A DNA stretch of 36,681 nt from Clostridia bacterium (GTDB lineage: Bacteria; Bacillota_A; Clostridia; Oscillospirales; CAG-272), in contig JAFTRQ010000131.1 of NCBI GenBank assembly GCA_017462125.1, positions 1-36,681 of the forward strand. Direction: 5' to 3'. The position numbers were made by a program, and so were the translations under genes. Below, piece after piece: positions 25,360 through 32,349 of this stretch (position 1 is the first letter of the stretch; every line of letters starts with the position of its first letter). The notes below the pieces were generated by a model. That model was given only the letters and a program-made list of their open reading frames with translations. It searched no databases and was not told the origin of the DNA.

Positions 25360-26646
25360 ATGAGTATTCTTTTTAAAAACGTAAACCTTCCCGAATACTG
25401 CGGATTTGACCGCGCGGTCAACGTGTTGGTCAAGGATCAGACGATCGCCTACGTGGGAACAGAGCTCCCTGGAGAGTGCTGCGACCGAGTGATCGAGGGC
25501 AACGGAAACCTGATGATCCCTGCATTTTATAATGCCCATTGTCATAGCGCAATGACGCTGTTCCGCGGCTACGGAGATGACCTGCCCCTGCAAAGATGGC
25601 TCAATGAGCGTATTTTTCCCGCAGAGGACAGATTGACAAGTGAGAGCGTTTATTACGGCTCGATGGTTGCCATTGCCGAGATGATCCGAAACGGAACCGT
25701 TTCCTTCTCGGATATGTATTTCTTCCTCGACGATACCGCGAGAGCGGTGGAGGAGAGCGGTGTAAAGGCAAATCTGTCCCGCTCCATCGTCTCCTTCGAT
25801 CCCGATATCGACGTGCTGAACGATAGCCGTATCGCGGAATCGATCGACGTATTTGACCGTTGGCACGGCAAGGCGGAGGGAAGGATCAAGATCGATATGT
25901 CTCTCCACGCAGAATATACCAACGTGGAAAAGTGCTGTCGTTACCTTGGTGAGTTGACCAAGGAACGGAAAACGGGTATGCAGGTGCATATCTCGGAAAC
26001 CGCGTCCGAGCACGACGCTTGTATCCAACGTCATGGCGTCACGCCGATCCAATTCTTTGAAAAGACGGGAGTGCTGGATTCTCCTACCACCGCCGCTCAT
26101 TGCGTTTGGGTCACCGACGAGGATATTGAGATCATGGCACAGCACGGTGTCAGCGCGGCGCATAATCCCGTCAGCAATCTGAAGCTTGGCAGCGGTATTA
26201 TGCCGTATAAAAAAATGAAGGATGCAGGCGTTAACGTTACCCTCGGTACAGACGGCGCGGCATCCAATAACCGCCTCAGCGTGCTTCGCGAAATGCAGTT
26301 CGCGGCTTTGATCCATAAGGGCAACGACCTTGACCCCTCGGTTACGCTTGCCGCAGATATGATCAGGATCGCAACGAGAAACGGCGCGCTCTCACAGGGC
26401 AGAGCCGATTGCGGCGAGATCGCCGTGGGAATGAAGGCTGACCTGCTTTTGGTGGATATGAGCGCGATGAATAATATCCCGTCCTACAATTTTGAGTCCA
26501 CAGTCTGTTACAGTATGACAGAGAAGGATATTCTGATGACTTTGTGTGACGGTAACATACTTTACGAAAACGGGGCATACACTACAATTGATGAGGAGAA
26601 GCTCAAGAGCGAGGCTCGGAGAGTGATTTCCCACTATTTCGATTGA
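25360..26646 (+). CDS. amidohydrolase, MTA/SAH deaminase-like
   Basis: A 428-residue metal-dependent amidohydrolase of the TrzN/MtaD group. Members of known function deaminate S-adenosylhomocysteine, 5'-methylthioadenosine or related nucleosides. Metal ligands are visible: H60-x-H62 (NAHCH), VHISET, AHCVW, and the Asp of LGTDGAASNN. A beta-sandwich of N- and C-terminal strands frames the barrel (GEIAVGMKADLLLVDM). The ATG at 25360 follows AAGGA by 7 bases and is preferred over the ATG at 25345, which has no site. A nucleoside-active enzyme beside a uridine-kinase-like gene suggests a salvage theme (inference). Its 3' end contains a sigma-E-like promoter for the next gene. Confidence 0.88.
   Translation: MSILFKNVNLPEYCGFDRAVNVLVKDQTIAYVGTELPGECCDRVIEGNGNLMIPAFYNAHCHSAMTLFRGYGDDLPLQRWLNERIFPAEDRLTSESVYYGSMVAIAEMIRNGTVSFSDMYFFLDDTARAVEESGVKANLSRSIVSFDPDIDVLNDSRIAESIDVFDRWHGKAEGRIKIDMSLHAEYTNVEKCCRYLGELTKERKTGMQVHISETASEHDACIQRHGVTPIQFFEKTGVLDSPTTAAHCVWVTDEDIEIMAQHGVSAAHNPVSNLKLGSGIMPYKKMKDAGVNVTLGTDGAASNNRLSVLREMQFAALIHKGNDLDPSVTLAADMIRIATRNGALSQGRADCGEIAVGMKADLLLVDMSAMNNIPSYNFESTVCYSMTEKDILMTLCDGNILYENGAYTTIDEEKLKSEARRVISHYFD
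26555..26583 (+). promoter_or_regulatory. putative sigma-E promoter for spoVB
   Basis: CATACACT (26576-26583) matches the B. subtilis sigma-E -10 consensus CATACAHT exactly. ACATACT (26555-26561), 14 bp upstream, matches the -35 KMATATT at 5 of 7 positions. It lies in the amidohydrolase coding end, 76 bases before the flippase GTG. Sporulation control of spoVB by sigma-E is known in B. subtilis. Confidence 0.42.
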
Positions 26647-26659
26647 GTGAGGTGCTACG

Positions 26660-28303
26660 GTGGCGGCTATTGACAGAGTGAGCTTATGTGAACGGCGCGG
26701 GGAGAGCCCGTGCGGGAATAAGAAAAACCGATTTTTGTCGGGAGTCTTCGTGCTCTCGCTGTCGGCAGTCATCGTTAAAATAATCGGACTGATCTATAAG
26801 ATTCCCATGCTCAGGCTCTTGGGGAGCGAGGGCATGGGATATTTCAATTCTGCCTATGAGCTTTATACGCTGTTTGGTGTGATCGCAACAGCGGGGTTGC
26901 CCGTTGCAATGTCTGTTATGATCGCAGGAACGCTGTCCTCCTCAAGAGGCAGAGCGGAGCGGATATTCCGCGTTTCCATGTGTGCATTTCTTGTGCTCGG
27001 GCTTGTAGGTATGGTGCTGTTGCTGGGCTTTGCAAGGCCGTTTGCCGCGTTTTTGGGTAGTGATAATGCGACTTACTGTATCTGTGCCATCGCTCCCTCG
27101 GTGCTGTTTATCTGCCTTGCGGGGGCATATCGAGGCTATTTTCAAGGCCTCGGAGAGATGGCTCCCACAGCGATATCGCAGATCGTGGAGGCGCTTGGTA
27201 AGCTGATCCTTGGGCTGATCTTTGCTACCGTAGCAATCAGCGCGGGGATGACTACGGAGTCGGTAGCGGCATTTGCCGTATTAGGCTTGACGCTGGGGGG
27301 CGCCGCTTCGGCGCTCTGCCTTGTCCTGATCAAATGGCTCAGAGCCTCCTCAAGTCCTCCAATGCTTTCGGAGGAGCGAGGCGATCCGATCCTGCCGACG
27401 CTGTTGAAGACAGCTGTTCCCGTGACGTTGTCTTCGCTTGTGATCAACCTTACCAAGGTCATTGATATGACGCTGATCCTCCGCCGCTTGCAGGCTACGG
27501 GATACGGTAGCGAAGAGGCATTTGCCGCATACGGAAGCTATACCACGCTGGCGTTGCCACTGTTCAGTCTGGCACCCGCGTTGATCTCCTCCGTGGCGTT
27601 GCCGCTGATTCCCGCGCTGTCGGAAGCGGTATCCTCTCAAGATTTCGAGGCGCAAACGAGAGCGGTGTCCGACGCTGTCAAGCTGACAGCCCTGATCTCC
27701 TGCCCGATCTCCGTAGGCTTGACTCTTTTCGCCAGGCCCGTATTGGAGCTGATATTTCACGGCGAGACGTCTGCCATTGATGAGGCGACACCTCTGCTTT
27801 CGATCCTTGGCGTCTCGGTGACGCTTTCCTGCCTGATCACAGTAAGCAATGCTGTGCTGCAAGCCTATTCTAAGGCAAGCGTTCCGATCCTTTCTATGGT
27901 GATCGGCTCCGTGTTGAAGCTTGTATTGGCTTATATACTGATCGGCATTCCCGATATCGGTATTATGGGAGCGCCCATCAGCACGTACTTTTGCGATCTT
28001 GTGATCAACGGTGTGAATCTTTACTTCATCTCAAGGCAGATGCAGAAAACCCCGCCGCTTTCACAAATCCTGCTGAAAACGTTTCTTGCGTCAACTGCCG
28101 CGGTTTGCGTGGCACGGGTATCATATAATTTTGCCATAGCCTATTTCGGCAAGTCTGCTACCGTGACGGTAGCCTGTATTGCGCTTGCCGCATTGATCTA
28201 TCTGCCGTTGACCGTTTTACTTGGCGCGATTGACAAAGGCGACCTCTGCAACGTTCCGCTGATAGGAGACAGAATGCGGAAATATGACCGTGAAAAAATT
28301 TGA
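26660..28303 (+). CDS. spoVB: SpoVB/MurJ-family polysaccharide flippase
   Basis: A 547-residue polytopic protein of the MVF/PST branch of the MOP flippase superfamily, with about 14 membrane spans. Members move lipid-linked precursors across the membrane: lipid II for cortex or cell-wall peptidoglycan, or other glycans. The N-terminal FLSGVFVLSLSAVIVKIIGL and IPMLRLLGSEGMGYFNSAY fit the SpoVB/YabM group. Position immediately before mazG-hup-rqcP-yabP supports the YabM/SpoVB assignment, though MurJ-like vegetative function cannot be excluded. GTG 26660 follows GTGAGGTG by 5 bases. No terminator separates it from the amidohydrolase gene, 13 bases upstream. Confidence 0.85.
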   Translation: MAAIDRVSLCERRGESPCGNKKNRFLSGVFVLSLSAVIVKIIGLIYKIPMLRLLGSEGMGYFNSAYELYTLFGVIATAGLPVAMSVMIAGTLSSSRGRAERIFRVSMCAFLVLGLVGMVLLLGFARPFAAFLGSDNATYCICAIAPSVLFICLAGAYRGYFQGLGEMAPTAISQIVEALGKLILGLIFATVAISAGMTTESVAAFAVLGLTLGGAASALCLVLIKWLRASSSPPMLSEERGDPILPTLLKTAVPVTLSSLVINLTKVIDMTLILRRLQATGYGSEEAFAAYGSYTTLALPLFSLAPALISSVALPLIPALSEAVSSQDFEAQTRAVSDAVKLTALISCPISVGLTLFARPVLELIFHGETSAIDEATPLLSILGVSVTLSCLITVSNAVLQAYSKASVPILSMVIGSVLKLVLAYILIGIPDIGIMGAPISTYFCDLVINGVNLYFISRQMQKTPPLSQILLKTFLASTAAVCVARVSYNFAIAYFGKSATVTVACIALAALIYLPLTVLLGAIDKGDLCNVPLIGDRMRKYDREKI

Positions 28304-28339
28304 TGAAAAATAATTTATATATTAAAGAAGGAAGAAAAA

Positions 28340-29170
28340 ATGATGCAAATGACAGTCGAAGAAAGAGCGGAGAAGATAAGCTATCTTCTCGGTAAAGAAG
28401 CATATAGCTTTGACGACCTTGTGCTGGTTATGCAGCTTTTGCGTAGCGAGGGCGGTTGCCCTTGGGATATGGAGCAAACGCATAAAAGCATACGTAAGGA
28501 TTTTATTGAGGAGACCTATGAGGTCATCGAGGCGATCGACACCGATAATCCCGTCCTGCTTCGCGAGGAGCTTGGTGACGTGCTCCTGCAGGTCGCCTTT
28601 CACTCACAGATCGAGACCGAGGAGGGCAGGTTCGATATCTACGACGTGACAAACGACATCTGCGCAAAGCTGATCCACCGCCATCCTCACGTATTCGGTG
28701 AGGTGCAGGTCAAGGACAGCGCAGACGTGCTGGTCAATTGGGATAAGATCAAGGGCGAGGAAAAGCACCGCGATACGCTGACAGATAAGCTTCGCGCCAT
28801 TCCTCCGATGCTTCCCGCATTGATGCGTGCGCAAAAGGTGGGTAAAAAAGCATCGTTCTTTGACTTTGAGACCGTGGATGCGGTCTTCGATAAGCTCTAT
28901 GAGGAGATCGAGGAGGTCAGGGAAGCGATGAAGAGAGGTGTGCAGGAGGACGTGGACGAGGAGATCGGAGATCTTCTTCTGACGGTCACAAGCCTTGCCA
29001 GAAAGGCGCACACGGATTCCGAGGAGGCGCTGTCCTCCGCCACCAATAAGTTCATTGATCGCTTTGAAAGAGTAGAGCGGTTTGTCAGTGCGCGCGGTGA
29101 AAAGGTAGAGGAGCTCACTATGCCTCAGCTTGATGCGGTTTGGGATGAGCTGAAGCACAGAGATTCATAA
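28340..29170 (+). CDS. mazG: nucleoside triphosphate pyrophosphohydrolase MazG
   Basis: A 276-residue protein with two MazG domains (about 20-125 and 155-240). It hydrolyses NTPs, perhaps including damaged ones, to NMP and pyrophosphate in the cytosol. The first unit carries GGCPWDMEQTHKSIRKDF, EETYEV and EELGDVLLQ; the second EEIEEVREAM and DEEIGDLLL. Both have the acidic metal-binding pattern. B. subtilis YabN fuses this to an N-terminal tetrapyrrole-methylase domain, which is absent here. GAAGGAAG precedes two adjacent ATGs (28340, 28343); the first is taken. It starts 36 bases after spoVB. Confidence 0.94.
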   Translation: MMQMTVEERAEKISYLLGKEAYSFDDLVLVMQLLRSEGGCPWDMEQTHKSIRKDFIEETYEVIEAIDTDNPVLLREELGDVLLQVAFHSQIETEEGRFDIYDVTNDICAKLIHRHPHVFGEVQVKDSADVLVNWDKIKGEEKHRDTLTDKLRAIPPMLPALMRAQKVGKKASFFDFETVDAVFDKLYEEIEEVREAMKRGVQEDVDEEIGDLLLTVTSLARKAHTDSEEALSSATNKFIDRFERVERFVSARGEKVEELTMPQLDAVWDELKHRDS

Positions 29171-29228
29171 TTATTGCTGGCTTTGTGAAAAATCTTCTTA
29201 AAATACTGTGTTTTTTTTGAAAAACCTA

Positions 29229-29257
29229 TTGAAATTTAACAAAAAATATGGTATAAT
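29229..29257 (+). promoter_or_regulatory. sigma-A promoter of hup-rqcP
   Basis: TTGAAA (29229-29234), 17 bp, TATAAT (29252-29257), with an extended -10 TG at 29249-29250. The 182-base gap after mazG otherwise shows only A/T runs and no clear terminator hairpin. Confidence 0.85.
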
Positions 29258-29352
29258 TAACTAAACAAAAAATTGATGGCGGTTTGAAATATCGGTTTTG
29301 CATATTTTTATCGTTACCAATGGTAAATTCAAAAAGAAAGAGGTTCAAAATT

Positions 29353-29628
29353 ATGAACAAATTACAGCTTACAGAAGCAGTAGCAGCAAAGGCTGACATT
29401 TCCAAGAAGGTAGCGGCAGAAGCAGTTAACGCAGTTCTCGACGTAATCGCAGAAGCTCTCGCAGCAGGCGACGACGTGAAGATTACAGGCTTTGGCGGCT
29501 TTGAGGTTAAGGAGCGCGCTGCAAGAACAGGCAGAAACCCCAAGACAGGTGAGGCAGTTGAGATCCCCGCATCCAAGTACGTTGCGTTCAGCGCAGGCAG
29601 CAGCCTTAAGGACAAAGTCAACGGCTGA
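29353..29628 (+). CDS. hup: HU family DNA-binding protein
   Basis: A 91-residue HU protein, a dimeric nucleoid protein that bends DNA. The helical start (NKLQLTEAVAAKADISKK) is followed by the beta saddle GFGGFEVKERAARTGRNPKTGE. RNPKTG is the arm motif, whose Pro normally intercalates DNA. The length is standard. The ATG at 29353 follows AAAGAGGTT by 8 bases; the upstream open frame is not HU-like. It has its own strong promoter and strongly biased codons. Its stop overlaps the rqcP start by one base. Confidence 0.97.
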   Translation: MNKLQLTEAVAAKADISKKVAAEAVNAVLDVIAEALAAGDDVKITGFGGFEVKERAARTGRNPKTGEAVEIPASKYVAFSAGSSLKDKVNG

Positions 29629-29870
29629 TGAGACTTGACAAATATCTGAAGGTTTCAAGAATCATAAAGCGAAGAACCGTTGCCAACGATGCATGCGATG
29701 CAGAGCACGTTACGGTGAACGGTCGCCCCGCAAAGGCGTCCTATGACGTCAAGGAGGGTGACGTGATTGAGATCAGCTTTGGTCAGCGTACCTTGAAGGT
29801 CAGAGTTCTGGACGTAAAGGAATACACAGCCAAGGCAGATGCCGCATCACTTTATGAGGTAATTGAATAA
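29628..29870 (+). CDS. rqcP: S4-domain RNA-binding protein RqcP (YabO)
   Basis: An 80-residue S4-domain protein. RqcP binds the 50S subunit with RqcH during ribosome-associated quality control, helping add alanine tails to stalled peptides. The S4 signature is nearly the whole protein: MRLDKYLKVSRIIKRRTVAN, VTVNGRPAKASYDVKEGDVI. The TGATG overlap with hup implies translational coupling, with no independent ribosome binding site needed. It sits between mazG and yabP as in B. subtilis, apart from the inserted hup. Confidence 0.93.
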   Translation: MRLDKYLKVSRIIKRRTVANDACDAEHVTVNGRPAKASYDVKEGDVIEISFGQRTLKVRVLDVKEYTAKADAASLYEVIE

Positions 29871-29893
29871 TCAGGAAATGCTCCGCATATATT
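29865..29893 (+). promoter_or_regulatory. putative sigma-E promoter of yabP-yabQ
   Basis: GAATAAT (29865-29871), 14 bp, then CATATATT (29886-29893). Each element differs at one position from the B. subtilis sigma-E consensus (KMATATT and CATACAHT). The predicted start, about 29900, falls in the loop of the hairpin described next. yabP is a sporulation gene in B. subtilis, which supports the call. Confidence 0.5.
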
Positions 29894-29926
29894 GTACCGA
29901 TGTACGTATATGCGGAGGTGTTTTTT
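29881..29926 (+). terminator. terminator-like hairpin sequestering the yabP ribosome binding site
   Basis: CTCCGCATATA (29881-29891) and TATATGCGGAG (29907-29917) form a perfect 11-bp stem; the loop holds a further GTAC/GTAC pairing. The 3' arm provides most of the GGAGGTG Shine-Dalgarno. Six T's (29921-29926) run directly into the ATG at 29927. It could end the hup-rqcP mRNA and block yabP translation on read-through RNA. Confidence 0.75.
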
Positions 29927-30205
29927 ATGAGCGGAATCGAGGCGAAGAGTAGCCACGGCTTTTCATCTGACGGACGGGAAGGGATCAACGTAACGGGAGT
30001 CAGCGACGTAGTCAGCTTTGACGATAAAGGGGTTGTTTTGGAAACGGTGTGTGGCAGTATGGCGATAGAGGGCGAGAGCCTGCATATCACCACGCTGAAC
30101 ATCTCCGACGGAAGGGTCGTTGTGGAGGGAAGGATCAACGGCGTATATTATTTTGAAAACAAACCACAGCAGAAGCGCGGGCTGTTTGGAAGACGAAATG
30201 ATTGA
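29927..30205 (+). CDS. yabP: sporulation protein YabP
   Basis: A 92-residue YabP-family protein, needed for spore cortex or coat formation in B. subtilis, with unknown biochemistry. It is a small, beta-rich, soluble protein; VTGVSDVVSFDDKGVVLETVCGSMAIEGESLHITTLNISDG is cut here to its recognisable parts: SDVVSFD, GSMAIEGE, LHI..LN. The ATG at 29927 follows CGGAGGTG by 6 bases and gives the family length. Its end overlaps yabQ by 8 bases. Expression is probably gated by the hairpin and the sigma-E-like promoter just upstream. Confidence 0.9.
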   Translation: MSGIEAKSSHGFSSDGREGINVTGVSDVVSFDDKGVVLETVCGSMAIEGESLHITTLNISDGRVVVEGRINGVYYFENKPQQKRGLFGRRND

Positions 30206-30842
30206 TCTGACACAAACGCAGCTGCTGATGCTGTTGCTGTATGCTTTTCTGACAGGTGCTGCGCTTGGCGTGCTGTATGATTGCATCCGTGCGCTGAAGA
30301 TGTTCTTTTTCGTCTCTTATAGCAGGACGGAAATGCCCCCACTCTCGCGTATGCGAAGAGCGATTGCCTATGCGGTCACATTTTTGACCGATCTTATATT
30401 CTGGATCGCGGCAGGACTTGCGTCGGTCATCCTGCTGTACAGCGTGGATGGGATCTTTCGCGGAATGATCTATCCGATCATCGCTATAGGCTTCCTTGCC
30501 TATTATCTGACGCTTGGCAGATTGGTGCTGAGGCTCAGCGAAAGACTTGTTGCTCTTGTGAAGGCTTTGCTGAAAAAGCTGTTTTTTATCCTGTTGCTTC
30601 CTCTGCGCGCAATATGCAGGGCGATAATTTCGCTATATCACTTGACAATTGGTAAAATTCTTGGTAAAATAAAAGAGAAGATAAAAACAGCGCGAGAGAA
30701 ACGGGCAGAGCTTGCGGCACAGACCGTGCAGGCGGAGGATTCTGCGTGCGGAAAGGACGATCTTGTCTATGTTGACGGAAAAACCGGATATAAAAGAGAA
30801 GGAAGGATCAGCTTCGGGTCTCACCGAGACGGATATCTCTGA
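30198..30842 (+). CDS. yabQ: spore cortex biosynthesis protein YabQ
   Basis: A 214-residue membrane protein of the YabQ family, required for cortex formation in B. subtilis. Three to four hydrophobic spans are seen: about residues 8-30, 55-80, 85-108 and 125-145. GALGVLYDCIR-like sequence after the first span (AALGVLYDCIRALK) is typical. The last 60 residues are a basic, charged tail. The ATG at 30198 overlaps yabP by 8 bases and follows GGAAGA. The coding sequence contains a near-consensus sigma-A promoter (30642-30670), and its last 74 bases overlap divIC. Confidence 0.88.
   Translation: MIDLTQTQLLMLLLYAFLTGAALGVLYDCIRALKMFFFVSYSRTEMPPLSRMRRAIAYAVTFLTDLIFWIAAGLASVILLYSVDGIFRGMIYPIIAIGFLAYYLTLGRLVLRLSERLVALVKALLKKLFFILLLPLRAICRAIISLYHLTIGKILGKIKEKIKTAREKRAELAAQTVQAEDSACGKDDLVYVDGKTGYKREGRISFGSHRDGYL
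30642..30670 (+). promoter_or_regulatory. internal sigma-A promoter for divIC
   Basis: Consensus TTGACA (30642-30647), 17 bp, TAAAAT (30665-30670) with an extended -10 TG at 30662-30663, inside yabQ and about 100 bases before the divIC start. It would allow divIC expression in vegetative cells independently of yabP-yabQ. Confidence 0.7.
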
Positions 30843-31170
30843 TATCAACGAAAAAAATCTGGAAAAAGCGATCAAAAAAGGACTTGATGCGCCCTATGCC
30901 AAGGTGCTGATAAGATTGCTGCTGGCAATCCTTTTGGTCACGTCTCTCGGAATGTTCGTTACGGGTATTATGAAGTATAACGAATTTCAGCGCGAGAAGG
31001 AAGTTCTTTTGGAAAGGCGTGACGAGCTGCAGGATGAGATCGATGAGTTGCGCTATCTCATTGATTGCCCTGTAGATTATGACTACATTGTCCGCGTGGC
31101 AAAGCAAAAGCTTGGACTTCACCTTCCCGATGAGATCGTCTACTATAACGATTATAATGATTCTAAATAA
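30769..31170 (+). CDS. divIC: septum formation protein DivIC/FtsB family
   Basis: A 133-residue bitopic division protein: a charged cytosolic N-terminus (about 45 residues), one membrane span (about 46-68), then an extracytoplasmic coiled coil (EFQREKEVLLERRDELQDEI) and a short C-terminal VAKQKLGLHLPDE motif typical of DivIC/FtsB. It works with FtsL and DivIB in activating septal wall synthesis. The start is not certain: ATG 30769 lies 11 bases after AAAGGA and overlaps yabQ by 74 bases. A TTG at 30772 is the other option, and no suitable start follows the yabQ stop. A promoter inside yabQ likely drives it. A terminator follows at once. Confidence 0.85.
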   Translation: MLTEKPDIKEKEGSASGLTETDISDINEKNLEKAIKKGLDAPYAKVLIRLLLAILLVTSLGMFVTGIMKYNEFQREKEVLLERRDELQDEIDELRYLIDCPVDYDYIVRVAKQKLGLHLPDEIVYYNDYNDSK

Positions 31171-31173
31171 CGA

Positions 31174-31206
31174 AAAGCTCCCGACAGCCGTCGAGAGCTT
31201 TTTTAT
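31174..31206. terminator. terminator between divIC and the convergent transporter gene
   Basis: AAGCTCCCGAC (31175-31185) and GTCGAGAGCTT (31190-31200) pair with one mismatch around a 4-base loop, followed by T's on the plus strand and preceded by four A's. It is strong for divIC and possibly weak for the minus strand. The remaining 90 bases before the transporter stop show no clear feature. Confidence 0.85.
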
Positions 31207-31299
31207 CGCTTGTAATGAACCGATCAGTTCGGTATGCTTTGCAAATATTCAATCTGTTGCTTACAGAGAGCGCGTACCTCGTGAAGCCATACGTATGGG

Positions 31300-32154
31300 T
31301 CACGGTACAAATACAAGCACCAAGAGGCCTGCAAAAGAGAGTATGACCGCCGCGATCTCGCGCCATCTGGGCTTGTTGGGAGTGAAATAGCAGAGCAGGG
31401 TGGAGAGGATCATTGTACCGCCCGTAACAAAGGGATACTGTGCCGAGGCGGGGAGCACGGCAAGTGTGATCAGCAGTATCCAATTGGCAACCCGCCCGAG
31501 CACACCGTTTCCGATCATAGAGACCACGGTGCCTGCGTTGATCCTTTTCTTTTCGGGTCTGACGATCAAAAGCAGGATCAAGGACAGCAGAACAGCTACC
31601 ACGGCGCACAGAATAGAATAGCCTGTATCCGATGCTTTGTCATAAGGGGCATCCGTAAAGATCTTGGAGAGTACGCCCGACATACCGTTCAGCACGAAAA
31701 TACCGACGTAATAGACCGTACCACCCTTGTTTTCGCCCTTTTCCACAGTTAAAAGAAGCGCCAAAGTGATGATTACAAAGCAGATGCCCTTTCCGAGGGT
31801 CAAGTCCTCGTTGTGAAAGAGAATTCCGCTGACAAAGGGGAGCGCCATGCCGCCCAGCATCGAAAAAAGGGAATAAAGAGACAGATTGATCTTGCCCAAC
31901 GCCTTCAGCGAGCAGAAGGTAAAGCCGAGTCCGTTGAGCGCGGTGAGGATCGCCATCAAAAGTGAAAAATGCGTGTATTCAAAGGAAAAACCGTTAATGG
32001 CAAGCAGAACGATCAGCCCCGCGACACCGCTTCCCGTAGAAAAGAGCAGAGCGGCGCGAAGTCCGCTTCCGTAATGCTTTTGAAACAGCTGATTGAAGAA
32101 AAACATTACGCTGAACATTGCCGTAGCCAGCGTAATAAGACCGTAATAAATCAT
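31300..32154 (-). CDS. DMT superfamily (EamA-like) transporter
   Basis: A 284-residue protein with about ten membrane spans in two similar halves, the layout of the drug/metabolite transporter superfamily. Visible pieces include the N-terminal MIYYGLITLATAMFSVMFFF span, the end of the first half, MLGGMALPFVSGILFHNE, which is characteristic of EamA-like carriers, and a C-terminal GLLVLVFV span. The substrate could be a metabolite, amino acid or sugar; nothing fixes it. On its strand, GAAAGG lies 10 bases before the ATG. It diverges from the heparinase-like gene across a 195-base region holding back-to-back promoters, so shared control is possible. Confidence 0.82.
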   Translation of the reverse strand: MIYYGLITLATAMFSVMFFFNQLFQKHYGSGLRAALLFSTGSGVAGLIVLLAINGFSFEYTHFSLLMAILTALNGLGFTFCSLKALGKINLSLYSLFSMLGGMALPFVSGILFHNEDLTLGKGICFVIITLALLLTVEKGENKGGTVYYVGIFVLNGMSGVLSKIFTDAPYDKASDTGYSILCAVVAVLLSLILLLIVRPEKKRINAGTVVSMIGNGVLGRVANWILLITLAVLPASAQYPFVTGGTMILSTLLCYFTPNKPRWREIAAVILSFAGLLVLVFVP

Positions 32155-32196
32155 GAAAATATGCCTTTCAATACGTGTAATACACTTGATGAGTTT

Positions 32197-32225
32197 ATTA
32201 TAACAGAAAAAAACGCAAAAATCAA
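32197..32225 (-). promoter_or_regulatory. sigma-A promoter of the DMT transporter
   Basis: On the minus strand, TTGATT (32225-32220) and TATAAT (32202-32197) are 17 bp apart, with an extended -10 TG. Confidence 0.8.
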
Positions 32226-32268
32226 TAGAAAATATCTATCACATTTATGGATATGTTCCATTTAGAGG

Positions 32269-32297
32269 TTGATAAATCGGAATGTTTGTGATAAAAT
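32269..32297 (+). promoter_or_regulatory. sigma-A promoter of the heparinase-like gene
   Basis: TTGATA (32269-32274), 17 bp, TAAAAT (32292-32297), with a TG at 32289-32290. It is divergent from the transporter promoter, whose -35 is 44 bases away, leaving room for a shared operator. I see no clear palindrome in that interval. Confidence 0.75.
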
Positions 32298-32349
32298 AAA
32301 TATAAGAAAGTCTTATTTGAAGGACGATGAAAAGCAAGGAGAGTGAAAA

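Noticed and set aside
31079..31390. Small plus-strand frame running from divIC into the transporter gene
   Set aside because: It overlaps both genes and the terminator, and has no ribosome site or protein-like composition.
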